Of a stretch of 34,513 nt of DNA, positions 6,968-15,272 are shown piece by piece; within the stretch, counting starts at the first letter, position 1, and every line of letters begins with the position of its first letter. Both the position numbers and the translations under genes were made by a program. The stretch comes from Clostridia bacterium (GTDB lineage: Bacteria; Bacillota; Clostridia; Oscillospirales; Oscillospiraceae). The stretch covers positions 1 through 34,513 of the forward strand of contig JAGKTU010000015.1 of assembly GCA_021153265.1 (NCBI GenBank), written 5' to 3'. The notes under the pieces are model-generated. The model searched no databases. It saw only the letters and a list, made by a program, of their open reading frames with translations, and had not been told where the DNA came from.

Positions 6968-9958
6968 GTGATACTGCAGAAGCTTTTATTCCCCAGTGTG
7001 GATGTTTGCTCCCGTGAGCAGATGTATTATACCGGGGAGAATACCACCATATTTATGACCGGGGAAAGCTGCTACCTTCCTGCTGGAGCGACCCTCCGTG
7101 CAAATACCTATTTCAACAGCTTTTCTGTGGCAAAGTGGACCAAATATACCGCTGTCAGCAACCTGAATCTGCGGCTGAATGTCACGGGTGACCTCAGGAT
7201 CCGGGTGTGGCATGCCTGCAAGATGAATGGAAAACTCCGGGAGAAGGTCATCACGGAGAACAGAATCACTGCCGAAACCCGGCAGGATGTTGTCATTTCT
7301 CTGCCTCTCGGTGAGAATACCGGTGTTTACTACTTCGATATGAAGGCAGTGGGTGATGGTGCTTACCTGTGGGGCGGTGCGTATGAAACGGAGATCGACG
7401 AAGACAAGCTCGCTCCTGTGAAGATCGCAATTGGCATCTGCACCTTCCGCCGTGAGCCCTATGTTGCCCACAATATGGATGTGCTGCGTCAGCACATTCT
7501 GGAAAACGAGAATAGTCCCATGCACGGCCATCTGGAGGTCTTTATCAGCGATAACAGCAAGACCTTGCCGGCCTCCATTGCTACGGAGCAGATCCACGTA
7601 TTCCCCAACCGCAATCTGGGCGGCGCCGGCGGCTTCACCCGGGCCATGATCGAGATCAAAAAGGTCAGCCAGGAACGGGGGATTACCCATGTGCTGCTGA
7701 TGGACGACGATATCCGCCTGAACCCGGATTCTTTGCTGCGGACCTATACCATGCTGCGTCTGATGAAGCCGGAGCATCGGGATGCCTTCATTGGCGGTCA
7801 TATGCTGAAGATCGATGCCCAGAACATCCAGAGTGAGGCGGCCGATCATTGGGATATGGTCACCCATCATCCGGTCAAGTATAACTACGATCTGGAAGAT
7901 TTCGAGTTTGTCATCAAGAATGAGGTGGAGGACAGCGTCAACTACCTGAGCTGGTGGTACTGCTGCATGCCCATCAATGTGGTCAGCGACAGCAATCTGC
8001 CCCTGCCGATCTTCATCAAGCGTGACGATATTGAATACGGCCTGCGCAGCGGCACAAAGTTTGTGATCCTCAATGGCATTTGTGTCTGGCACGAGCCTTT
8101 TGAATATAAGAGTGCATCTTATCTGGAGTATTATTATTTCCGGAACATGTGCATCATGAATTCCCGTCACCGGGTCAGCTTCAGCGCAAAGAGTCTGATC
8201 CGCGAGGTGCGCAAGCGCCTGCTGACGTTCCTTCTGCGCTACCGCTACAAGGATGCGGAGCTGAGCCTGCTGGGTGTCCAGCATTACCTCAAGGGCATCG
8301 ACTGGCTGAAAAAGCAGGACGGCGAACGGCTCAACGGCGAGATCATGAAGCTGGGCTACAAGAAGCAGCCCATTGACAAGATCGATCATGTCTTCACCCA
8401 TGGTGTCTATGAGAAGAATCTGGTGGTGGAAAAGGGCCGCAAGCGCAAGCTCCTGCGGCTGCTGACCCTCAACGGCTGGCTGCTGAAGGCAAACCGGAAT
8501 GTGGTTGTGCCTGCCTATCAGCCCTCTACGGCACTGTTCTACCGGGCGAATAAGGTCATCAACTACGAAGAAATCTCCAATACCGCTTTCATCACCCAGC
8601 GCAGCAAGCAGGATCTGCGTTACATCCTGAAGATGTATCGCCAGACCGAGGCGATGATCAAGCGTGACTTCAAGCGTGTCACTCAGGAGTACCGGGATCG
8701 CTACGATGAGATCATCAATCTGAATTTCTGGAATGAGTACCTGTTCAATCCCGGTGAAGTGCCGCAGATCAAGTCCGGACTGGATCAGCCCCGCCGCCCC
8801 AAGAACAATAAGTATCAGTGGCGTGAGATTCTGGTGTCCTATGTGATGCGGGCCGCACAGATCGCCCTGTTCTGGCTTCCGGTGAAGAAGAACCGGGTCA
8901 TGGTTTATATCCACGACCGCAAGGGCTTCACCTGCAACGTCAAGTACGTGGTTCAGAAGCTGAAGGAACTCTACGGTGACAAGCTGGAGATCCTCTGGGT
9001 CACCATGCACCCGGAGACCTGTCAGGAAGTGGAGGCTCTGGGCGTGAAGGTGCTTAAGAGCAACACCGCAGTGCAGATGCGTAAATATTTCCGTACCCGT
9101 TTCTTTATCACCAACGATGCCTTCCCCTCCTGGGCGCTGCACCGCTGGAACCAGAAGTGGATGAATACTTGGCACGGCGCCATGAACTATAAGCACATTG
9201 GCTACGATTATCTGGCACCCATGAGTCCTCTGGCAGCCAAGATCTTCAAAATCAAGAACCGCCAGCCCGACTACTTCCTCTCCGGCAGCGAATTCTTCAC
9301 CAAGGATACCGCCGCCTCTTTCCGTCTGTCTGAAAAGGTGTTCGTACCCTGCGGTCTGCCCAGAAATGATGCATTCTTTGCCAATCAGGAGGCCACCGTC
9401 CGCAAGGTTCGGGAGTACTACGGTCTCGATGAGGATAAGCGCCTTGCGATCTTTGCTCCCACCTTCCGCCGGGGCATGAAATCCGATACCTTCGGCATGG
9501 ACTTTGAGCAGGTCCGCGCTGCGCTGAGCCGCCGCTTCGGCGGTGAATGGGTGATCCTGTTCCGAAACCACAATTTCGTCAAGGGCAAGCAGAAGTTTGG
9601 CGGAGCCATTGATGTCTCCGCTTACCACGATATGCAGGAGCTGATGTGCGCCTCCGATGCATTGATCAGTGACTATTCCTCCTGCCTGTACGATTTCTGC
9701 ATGACCGGCAGACCGTCTTTCGTCTATGCCACCGATCTGGACAACTATATGCACAACGACCGGTCCTTTGCCTATCCCTTTGAGAAGTGGCCTTACCCCG
9801 TTGCCCGGTCCAATGCCGAGCTGGTGAAGCAGATCGAGGGCTTCGATGAGGCTGTGTTCGCGCAGAAAGTGGCGGCTCATCTGAAGGATGCCGGCGCTTA
9901 TGATAACGGCACCGCATCTGAGCAGGTTGCAGCGATCATTGCGAAGCACTGCCTGTAA
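6968..9958 (+). CDS. Fusion: GlfT2-like galactofuranosyltransferase + CDP-glycerol glycerophosphotransferase
   Basis: A 996-residue two-enzyme protein. The N-terminal part has a beta-rich domain (about 1-145), then a GT2 core from residue 152 with CTFRRE, NLGGAGGFTR, LLMDDDIRL (D246-D248), FIKRDDIEYGLR (D353-D354, matching the GlfT2 catalytic Asp region) and VWHEPF (H375). A helical region continues to about 635, close to the full length of mycobacterial GlfT2. From about 640 the glycerophosphotransferase domain begins, with WHGA (H736), IFAPTFRRG and ISDYSS (D902). There are no convincing membrane spans, so a peripheral membrane protein is likely. The GTG start follows AGGAGA. Flanking tagD and glf supply both donor substrates. 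Enzyme order on the acceptor and linkage types are inference. Confidence 0.9.
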   Translation: MILQKLLFPSVDVCSREQMYYTGENTTIFMTGESCYLPAGATLRANTYFNSFSVAKWTKYTAVSNLNLRLNVTGDLRIRVWHACKMNGKLREKVITENRITAETRQDVVISLPLGENTGVYYFDMKAVGDGAYLWGGAYETEIDEDKLAPVKIAIGICTFRREPYVAHNMDVLRQHILENENSPMHGHLEVFISDNSKTLPASIATEQIHVFPNRNLGGAGGFTRAMIEIKKVSQERGITHVLLMDDDIRLNPDSLLRTYTMLRLMKPEHRDAFIGGHMLKIDAQNIQSEAADHWDMVTHHPVKYNYDLEDFEFVIKNEVEDSVNYLSWWYCCMPINVVSDSNLPLPIFIKRDDIEYGLRSGTKFVILNGICVWHEPFEYKSASYLEYYYFRNMCIMNSRHRVSFSAKSLIREVRKRLLTFLLRYRYKDAELSLLGVQHYLKGIDWLKKQDGERLNGEIMKLGYKKQPIDKIDHVFTHGVYEKNLVVEKGRKRKLLRLLTLNGWLLKANRNVVVPAYQPSTALFYRANKVINYEEISNTAFITQRSKQDLRYILKMYRQTEAMIKRDFKRVTQEYRDRYDEIINLNFWNEYLFNPGEVPQIKSGLDQPRRPKNNKYQWREILVSYVMRAAQIALFWLPVKKNRVMVYIHDRKGFTCNVKYVVQKLKELYGDKLEILWVTMHPETCQEVEALGVKVLKSNTAVQMRKYFRTRFFITNDAFPSWALHRWNQKWMNTWHGAMNYKHIGYDYLAPMSPLAAKIFKIKNRQPDYFLSGSEFFTKDTAASFRLSEKVFVPCGLPRNDAFFANQEATVRKVREYYGLDEDKRLAIFAPTFRRGMKSDTFGMDFEQVRAALSRRFGGEWVILFRNHNFVKGKQKFGGAIDVSAYHDMQELMCASDALISDYSSCLYDFCMTGRPSFVYATDLDNYMHNDRSFAYPFEKWPYPVARSNAELVKQIEGFDEAVFAQKVAAHLKDAGAYDNGTASEQVAAIIAKHCL

Positions 9959-9973
9959 AATGGAGGAAAAACC

Positions 9974-11068
9974 ATGAAAAAGTATGACTATTTGCTGGTA
10001 GGCGCAGGCCTTTACAGCGCAGTTTTCGCCTATCTGGCCGCGCAACAGGGCAAAAAGTGCCTGTGCATTGAGAAACGCGACCACATCGGCGGCAACATTT
10101 ACTGCGAAAAGGTGGAAGATATCAACGTCCACACCTACGGCGCCCATATTTTCCACACCAGCAACCGCAAAGTCTGGGATTTCGTCAATTCTCTGGTGGA
10201 ATTCAACCGCTATACCAATTCCCCTGTGGCCAATTTCAAGGGCGAGATGTACAATATGCCCTTCAATATGAACACCTTCTCCAAGATGTGGGGTATTTCC
10301 ACCCCTGATGAGGCCAAGGCCATCATCGCCGAGCAGAGAAAGACGATCACCGGAGAACCCAAGAATCTGGAGGAGCAGGCCATTTCTCTCGTCGGTACGG
10401 ATATCTACCGGAAGCTGGTCAAAGGCTACACCGAGAAGCAGTGGGGCCGCGATTGCACCGAACTGCCTGCTTTCATCATCAAGCGCCTGCCCGTTCGTTA
10501 TACCTACGACAACAATTACTTCAATGATCTCTATCAGGGCATTCCCATCGGCGGCTACAATCTGCTGATCGAGAAGCTCTTCGCCGGCTGCGATATGGTC
10601 ACAGGTGTTGACTACCTGGACGACCGCGCCCACTGGGATGCTCAGGCGGAAAAGGTGGTCTTCACCGGCCCCATCGATGCCTTCTTTGGCTATCAGCTGG
10701 GCAAACTTCAGTACCGCACCGTCCGTTTTGAGACGGAAGTGCTGGATACGGACAATTATCAGGGTGTCGCCGTGGTGAATTACACCGACCGGGAAACTCC
10801 CTACACCCGGATCATCGAGCACAAGCATTTCGAGTTTGGTACGCAGCCCAAGACCGTCATCTCCCGGGAGTACCCCTCCGAGTGGACGGAGGGCATGGAG
10901 CCTTACTATCCCGTCAATGACGAGCGTAATCAGACCCTCTATCAGCGCTACGCAGACCTGGCAAAGCAGGAGAATGTAATCTTCGGCGGCCGCCTTGGCG
11001 AGTACAAGTACTACGACATGGACAAGGTCATTGAAGCAGCTATGCTCCGCTTTGAGAAAGAAATGTAA
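9974..11068 (+). CDS. glf: UDP-galactopyranose mutase
   Basis: A 364-residue flavoenzyme that interconverts UDP-galactopyranose and UDP-galactofuranose in the cytoplasm. It has an FAD-binding GAGLYSAVFA at residues 9-18, EKRDHIGGN, YGAHIFHTSN, the TEKQWGRDCTELP active-site segment and the C-terminal GGRLGEYKYYDMD flavin-binding motif, so it looks complete and active. GGAGG sits upstream of the ATG, 15 bases after the stop of the fusion gene. It is the last gene of locus A. It provides the donor for the GlfT2-like half of the preceding protein and strongly supports a galactofuranose-containing polymer. Confidence 0.97.
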   Translation: MKKYDYLLVGAGLYSAVFAYLAAQQGKKCLCIEKRDHIGGNIYCEKVEDINVHTYGAHIFHTSNRKVWDFVNSLVEFNRYTNSPVANFKGEMYNMPFNMNTFSKMWGISTPDEAKAIIAEQRKTITGEPKNLEEQAISLVGTDIYRKLVKGYTEKQWGRDCTELPAFIIKRLPVRYTYDNNYFNDLYQGIPIGGYNLLIEKLFAGCDMVTGVDYLDDRAHWDAQAEKVVFTGPIDAFFGYQLGKLQYRTVRFETEVLDTDNYQGVAVVNYTDRETPYTRIIEHKHFEFGTQPKTVISREYPSEWTEGMEPYYPVNDERNQTLYQRYADLAKQENVIFGGRLGEYKYYDMDKVIEAAMLRFEKEM

Positions 11069-11074
11069 CCGAAA

Positions 11075-11109
11075 ACACCGCGCAGAGCGACTCTGCGCGG
11101 TGTTTTTTT
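11075..11109 (+). terminator. Intrinsic terminator of glycopolymer locus A
   Basis: A perfect 13-bp stem, ACACCGCGCAGAG / CTCTGCGCGGTGT, with a CGA loop. Four A residues precede it and seven T residues follow, so it closes the glf transcript. Confidence 0.96.
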
Positions 11110-11138
11110 GCTTTTCCCGGGCGAAATCGGAAAAAGGG

Positions 11139-11166
11139 TTGCAAATCCCGGATTTTTTGTTATAAT
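11139..11166 (+). promoter_or_regulatory. Sigma-A promoter (extended -10) before ktrB
   Basis: TTGCAA at 11139-11144, a 16-base spacer and TATAAT at 11161-11166, preceded by TGT (extended -10). Transcription should begin near 11173, leaving a leader of about 47 bases. That is too short for a c-di-AMP riboswitch of the kind found before some ktr genes. Confidence 0.8.
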
Positions 11167-11205
11167 AACGTATTATGTATCATGGAAATAGTATATCCAC
11201 ATGAG

Positions 11206-11211
11206 AGGAGG
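11206..11211 (+). promoter_or_regulatory. Ribosome binding site fixing the ktrB GTG start
   Basis: A perfect AGGAGG ends eight bases before GTG at 11220 and decides for that non-ATG start. Confidence 0.85.
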
Positions 11212-11219
11212 TACAGGCT

Positions 11220-12599
11220 GTGTCCGCACGACGGAAATTATTGTCCTGGTGGCTCAAACAGCGCAGGAAACCATTGAGTCCCACCAAGATCATTTCGGTA
11301 GCCTTCGCCTGCATCATTTTGCTGGGCAGCCTGCTTCTGATGCTGCCCGCTGCATCGAGAGACGGTATCAGCTGCGGCTTTCGCCCGGCACTGTTCACGG
11401 CTACCTCCGCCACCTGTGTCACGGGTCTGGTACTGTATGACACATGGACCCAGTGGAGCGGTTTCGGTCAGATCGTCATCATTTCGCTCATCCAGATCGG
11501 CGGCTTGGGCTTCATGTCCGCGGCATCCCTTGGCTTTTTGGTACTTCGCAAAAAGATCGGTCTGAAGCACCGCCTTGTCATGGCACAGGCGTTGAGCTTA
11601 AACGAAATGGACGGTGTTGTCCGCCTGCAAAAGACGGTGCTCGCCGGCAGTTTTGCGGTGGAGGGCGTGGGCGCGCTGATCCTGACCCTGCGGTTCTGGC
11701 CGGAATACGGCTTCCGGAAAGCTCTCCGCTGGGGTATTTTCCACTCCATCTCCGCATTCTGCAATGCCGGATTTGATATCCTCGGCTGCATTACCCCCGG
11801 CGCCAGCCTTATGGAGTTCCAGTCCGACCCCATCGTGCTGCTGACCCTCAGCGCACTGGTGATCATCGGCGGCCTTGGCTTTCTGGTCTGGCAGGAGATC
11901 GCCGAGAAACGTGCCTTCCGTAAATTCAGCGTCTATACCAAGCTGGTTCTGCTGACCACGCTGGTGCTGCTTTTGGGCGGTGCCGCGGCCATCTGCCTGC
12001 TGGAATGGAACAATCCAGCCACCCTTGGCCCTATGCACTGGACGGACAAACTGCTCAACGGCTTCTTCCAGTCGGTGACATTGCGTACGGCCGGGTTTGC
12101 CTCGGTGGATCAGGCGTACCTGACGGAAGGCGGCAAGGGTCTGTCCCTTTTGCTGATGCTCATCGGCGGCTCCTCCGGCTCCACCGCCGGCGGCTTAAAG
12201 ACCGTCACCTTTGTGACATTACTGCTGTTCCTCTGGGCGCGAGCCCGGGGCCGGGACACTGTGTGCGCCTTCAAGCGCGTCATTCCCAATACCCAAGTCA
12301 TGGACGCCATGACCATTTTCGGTATTCTTGTGAGTCTTGCCCTGTTTGGCGGCATTTTCATCTGTGCCACCTCCCCGGTGGGCTTTACCGATGCCCTGTT
12401 CGAGGCGATCTCCGCATTGGCCACCGTGGGCATCACCGCCGGTGTCACCCCGAATCTGAGCATTCTCTCCCAATTTTTGATCATTCTTTATATGTATTTC
12501 GGACGAGTCGGCGTGCTGACCATCAGCCTTGGCTTCCTTATGGGCAACAAGGCTGAGGAGCGGTTCCGTTACGCCCAGACAAATCTCTTGATTGGTTAG
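11220..12599 (+). CDS. ktrB: Potassium uptake channel subunit, TrkH/KtrB family
   Basis: A 459-residue integral membrane protein of the SKT (superfamily of K+ transporters) type, which forms the K+-conducting pore. Four pore-loop repeats can be seen around TSATCVTGL, SISAFCNAGFD, SVTLRTAGF and SALATVGITAG, each with the filter glycine. The hydrophobic spans match the usual four M1-P-M2 repeats. Length and the paired short RCK protein downstream favour the Ktr system over Trk. The GTG start is set by a perfect AGGAGG. The gene has its own promoter and is not part of the polysaccharide transcript. Confidence 0.92.
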   Translation: MSARRKLLSWWLKQRRKPLSPTKIISVAFACIILLGSLLLMLPAASRDGISCGFRPALFTATSATCVTGLVLYDTWTQWSGFGQIVIISLIQIGGLGFMSAASLGFLVLRKKIGLKHRLVMAQALSLNEMDGVVRLQKTVLAGSFAVEGVGALILTLRFWPEYGFRKALRWGIFHSISAFCNAGFDILGCITPGASLMEFQSDPIVLLTLSALVIIGGLGFLVWQEIAEKRAFRKFSVYTKLVLLTTLVLLLGGAAAICLLEWNNPATLGPMHWTDKLLNGFFQSVTLRTAGFASVDQAYLTEGGKGLSLLLMLIGGSSGSTAGGLKTVTFVTLLLFLWARARGRDTVCAFKRVIPNTQVMDAMTIFGILVSLALFGGIFICATSPVGFTDALFEAISALATVGITAGVTPNLSILSQFLIILYMYFGRVGVLTISLGFLMGNKAEERFRYAQTNLLIG

Positions 12600-12608
12600 G
12601 AGATCCCT

Positions 12609-13256
12609 ATGAAATCTTATCTTGTAATCGGTTTAGGTTTATTCGGCGCGGAAGTAGCGCGCAAACTCTGTGAGCAGGGCTGTGAAGTCCTTGCTATGGA
12701 TGTCCGCAGTGATCTGGTCCAGCAGGTGGCCAACGATGTGACCCACGCGGTGGTAGGCGACGGACAGGACAAGGACGTGCTCCGCGCGCTGGATGCCGGC
12801 AGCTTTGACTGCGCCATCATCGCCATTGGCGACGATCTGGCGGCCTCCGTGCTGACCATTATGAATCTGAAAGAGCTGAATGTACCCTATGTGGTCTGCA
12901 AAGCCCATGACGAGACCCACCGCCGGGTTCTGGAGAAGCTGGGCGCGGATCGGGTGGTGATCCCGGAGTGCGAGTATGCAGCCAGATTGGCCCGTTCTCT
13001 GGTTTCCCACAATGTGCTGGAGTACATCGAGCTTTCCAGGGATTACGGCATTCTGGAAGTTCCTGCCCCCAAGAGCTGGGTGGGCAAGACCATTCTGGAA
13101 CTGAACGTCCGCGCCAAGCTGGGCATCAATATCATCGCTGTGGAGAGTGGTAAGACCACCAATGTGTCCCCCTCTGCCAATTATTGCATCCTCGAGGGCG
13201 ACCGGATGGTTGTCTTGGGTGACAATCTGGCGCTTAAGGCGGTGCAGAACCTATGA
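12609..13256 (+). CDS. ktrA: Potassium uptake regulatory subunit, TrkA/KtrA family
   Basis: A 215-residue cytoplasmic RCK protein that gates KtrB. The N-terminal Rossmann domain (about 1-125) starts with LVIGLGLFGAEVARKL, has an acidic MDVRSD at the end of strand two and AIIAIGDDLAAS. The C-terminal RCK_C domain (about 135-215) is the usual site for c-di-AMP binding in this family, which is known for the family rather than seen here. AGGAG overlaps the ktrB stop region, so the two are co-translated. The stop overlaps the next start as ATGA. Confidence 0.93.
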   Translation: MKSYLVIGLGLFGAEVARKLCEQGCEVLAMDVRSDLVQQVANDVTHAVVGDGQDKDVLRALDAGSFDCAIIAIGDDLAASVLTIMNLKELNVPYVVCKAHDETHRRVLEKLGADRVVIPECEYAARLARSLVSHNVLEYIELSRDYGILEVPAPKSWVGKTILELNVRAKLGINIIAVESGKTTNVSPSANYCILEGDRMVVLGDNLALKAVQNL

Positions 13257-14002
13257 TGGAAGAGCGGATCACATCCCGAAAAAATCCCCTGCTGCAACAG
13301 GTGAAAAAGCTCCTCTCCTCCCGGAAGGAACGGGAGAATGCCGGCCTTTTCGTGTCCGATGGCACGAAACTGCTGGAAGAGGCGGTCAAATATGACTTAG
13401 GTCTTCATACGGTGATCCTCTCCGACGGTGTAGAAGCGGAAATCCCGGATCATGTTCGTCTCGTCCGGGTCCCGGGCGATGTGATGGCATCCATTTCCCC
13501 CATGCAGAGCCCTCAGGGCGCTTTGTTCCTGTGCCGTCTGCCTGATCCGCAACCTCTGGAAGTCAAACCGGGCATGGTTCTGCTGGATGGTATCCAGGAC
13601 CCCGGTAACTTAGGCACCATGCTCCGCACAGCGGATGCATTGGATATCCCTTTGTGCCTGCTGGAAGGCTGCGCCGACCCCTACAGCCACAAAGTGGTGC
13701 GTTCCAGTATGGGTGCGGTGTTCCGCAGACCGGTCATCCGTGCCACTTGGGAACAGGTAAGCAGTGCCTGCCGCGAAGCGGGGATCCCCGTGGCCGTCAC
13801 AGCGTTGAGTGACCGAGCCAAGGATCTTCGGCAGGCGGATTTAAAGAATATGGCTGTGGTCATCGGCAGCGAGGGACAGGGTGTCCGGCAGGAGATCCTC
13901 CAAAATGCCGATGCAGAGCTGATCATCCCCATGAACCCCCGGTGTGAATCCCTGAACGCCGCGGTGGCTGCCACCATCGTTATGTGGCAGATGAAATTAT
14001 AA
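13253..14002 (+). CDS. TrmH/SpoU-family RNA 2'-O-methyltransferase
   Basis: A 249-residue SPOUT methyltransferase. The N-terminal substrate-binding domain (about 1-95) carries the NPLLQQVKKLL motif and the LFVSDGTKLLEEA pattern. The catalytic knot has three motifs: LLDGIQDPGNLGTMLRTADA, VVIGSEGQGV and IIPMNPRCESLNAAVAATIV. It should methylate a ribose 2'-OH in rRNA or tRNA using SAM, but which nucleotide is not evident. The ATG overlaps the ktrA stop by four bases. A second ATG at 13256 is also possible and changes one residue. Confidence 0.92.
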   Translation: MMEERITSRKNPLLQQVKKLLSSRKERENAGLFVSDGTKLLEEAVKYDLGLHTVILSDGVEAEIPDHVRLVRVPGDVMASISPMQSPQGALFLCRLPDPQPLEVKPGMVLLDGIQDPGNLGTMLRTADALDIPLCLLEGCADPYSHKVVRSSMGAVFRRPVIRATWEQVSSACREAGIPVAVTALSDRAKDLRQADLKNMAVVIGSEGQGVRQEILQNADAELIIPMNPRCESLNAAVAATIVMWQMKL

Positions 14003-14024
14003 AGATAGAGAGAAGGGTAGAGAA

Positions 14025-15242
14025 ATGCAGGTACATTGGATCTGGCTGGCACACCGTCCCGGTGTTACCGATCGGATGAAGTCTATCCTTTTGGAGCATT
14101 TTTCTGACCCTGAAGATATCTTCTTTGCGGAAGAATCCGCCTTCCGGGGCATTTCCGGTCTGACCGACCACGCACTCGAAGGCCTGCTGGACAAAAATCT
14201 CACCCAAGCGGAGGAGATTTTGGATACTTGCGACCGCAAGGGCCTGCAGATCCTCACCTTTTCTGACGAACATTACCCCCAAAGGCTGAAAAATATCGCC
14301 GATCCTCCCATCGTCCTCTATTACCAGGGAGAACTGCCCGATTTCGACAACAATGCCCTCATCGCAGTCGTCGGCACCCGAAAGGCATCCCCCTACGGCC
14401 TTGCGGCCGCCAAACGGATGGGCTGGCAACTGGCCAAATGCGGCGGCATCGTGGTCTCCGGTATGGCCTTTGGCATCGATGGCGTGGCCATGCAGAGCGC
14501 TTTGGCCGCCGGCGGAACCGTTGTCGGTGTCCTCGGCTGCGGTGCGGATGTGGTATATCCTGTCTCCAACCGGCAGCTTTTTGCGGATACCGCCCAATTC
14601 GGCTGTATTCTGTCCGAATTTCCTCCCGGAACCCCTCCGGTGAGTTGGAATTTCCCCAAGCGAAACCGGATCATGAGCGGCCTGAGCTGCGGTGTTCTGG
14701 TGGTGGAAGCGCCGGAGAAAAGCGGCGCGCTGATCACAGCGCATCAGGCCTTGGAGCAGGGCCGGGATGTCTTCGTAGTCCCCGGCAATATCGACGTGGA
14801 TACGTTTGTAGGCAGCAACCGGCTGCTCCGGGATGGGGGTATCTTGGCCAGCCACGGCTGGGACGTTTTGAGCGAATACGAAGCCCAATACCCGGATAAG
14901 CTTCACAAGGATGACGAACCAGTCCGTTTGCCCCGGGAACAGTCCGCAGACCTCCCCAAAGTGGCCCAAAAGCCCCGGATTCCGGCTAAAAAAGAGAAGT
15001 CCGACAAAAAAGTCATTGACAAGCCTAAGCAATCGTCTTATAGTGACGTAAATAAAGAACAGACCCGGCTGTCCGACAGCGAGAAGCGCATCGTTTCCGC
15101 CATCGGCGCAACACCGCGGCTGGTCGACGATGTCATCGCCGAAACGGGCATGAGCGCGGCGCAATTGCTGCCCCTGTTGACTGTTTTGGAGGTCAGAGGC
15201 GTCATTAAGCGCCTCCCCGGCAGATACATCGCCCTGAAATAA
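14025..15242 (+). CDS. dprA: DNA processing protein DprA (Smf)
   Basis: A 405-residue DprA. In this family it binds incoming single-stranded DNA during transformation and loads RecA. The N-terminal helical region is followed by the Rossmann-like core with VVGTRKASPYG, VSGMAFGIDG, GVLGCGADVVYP, SEFPPGTPP and FPKRNRIMSGLS. A charged, low-complexity linker (about residues 295-345) leads to a C-terminal winged helix (about 345-405) ending GRYIALK. The gene sits immediately upstream of topA, the common Bacillota order. GAAGGG lies upstream of the ATG. Confidence 0.96.
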   Translation: MQVHWIWLAHRPGVTDRMKSILLEHFSDPEDIFFAEESAFRGISGLTDHALEGLLDKNLTQAEEILDTCDRKGLQILTFSDEHYPQRLKNIADPPIVLYYQGELPDFDNNALIAVVGTRKASPYGLAAAKRMGWQLAKCGGIVVSGMAFGIDGVAMQSALAAGGTVVGVLGCGADVVYPVSNRQLFADTAQFGCILSEFPPGTPPVSWNFPKRNRIMSGLSCGVLVVEAPEKSGALITAHQALEQGRDVFVVPGNIDVDTFVGSNRLLRDGGILASHGWDVLSEYEAQYPDKLHKDDEPVRLPREQSADLPKVAQKPRIPAKKEKSDKKVIDKPKQSSYSDVNKEQTRLSDSEKRIVSAIGATPRLVDDVIAETGMSAAQLLPLLTVLEVRGVIKRLPGRYIALK

Positions 15243-15272
15243 CAGGGAAATTCAAGGAAACGGAGAACTTAC

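Noticed and set aside
6986..10828. A 1280-codon open frame on the minus strand opposite the fusion gene and glf
   Set aside because: It is antisense to two clearly recognised genes, has no recognisable domains, and its amino acid makeup (many His, Gln, Ile, Val, Gly) is the usual mirror of GC-biased codons on the other strand.
11173..11219. A c-di-AMP riboswitch in front of ktrB
   Set aside because: The leader from the predicted start site is only about 47 bases, too short for this riboswitch class, and no terminator or anti-terminator pair is visible.
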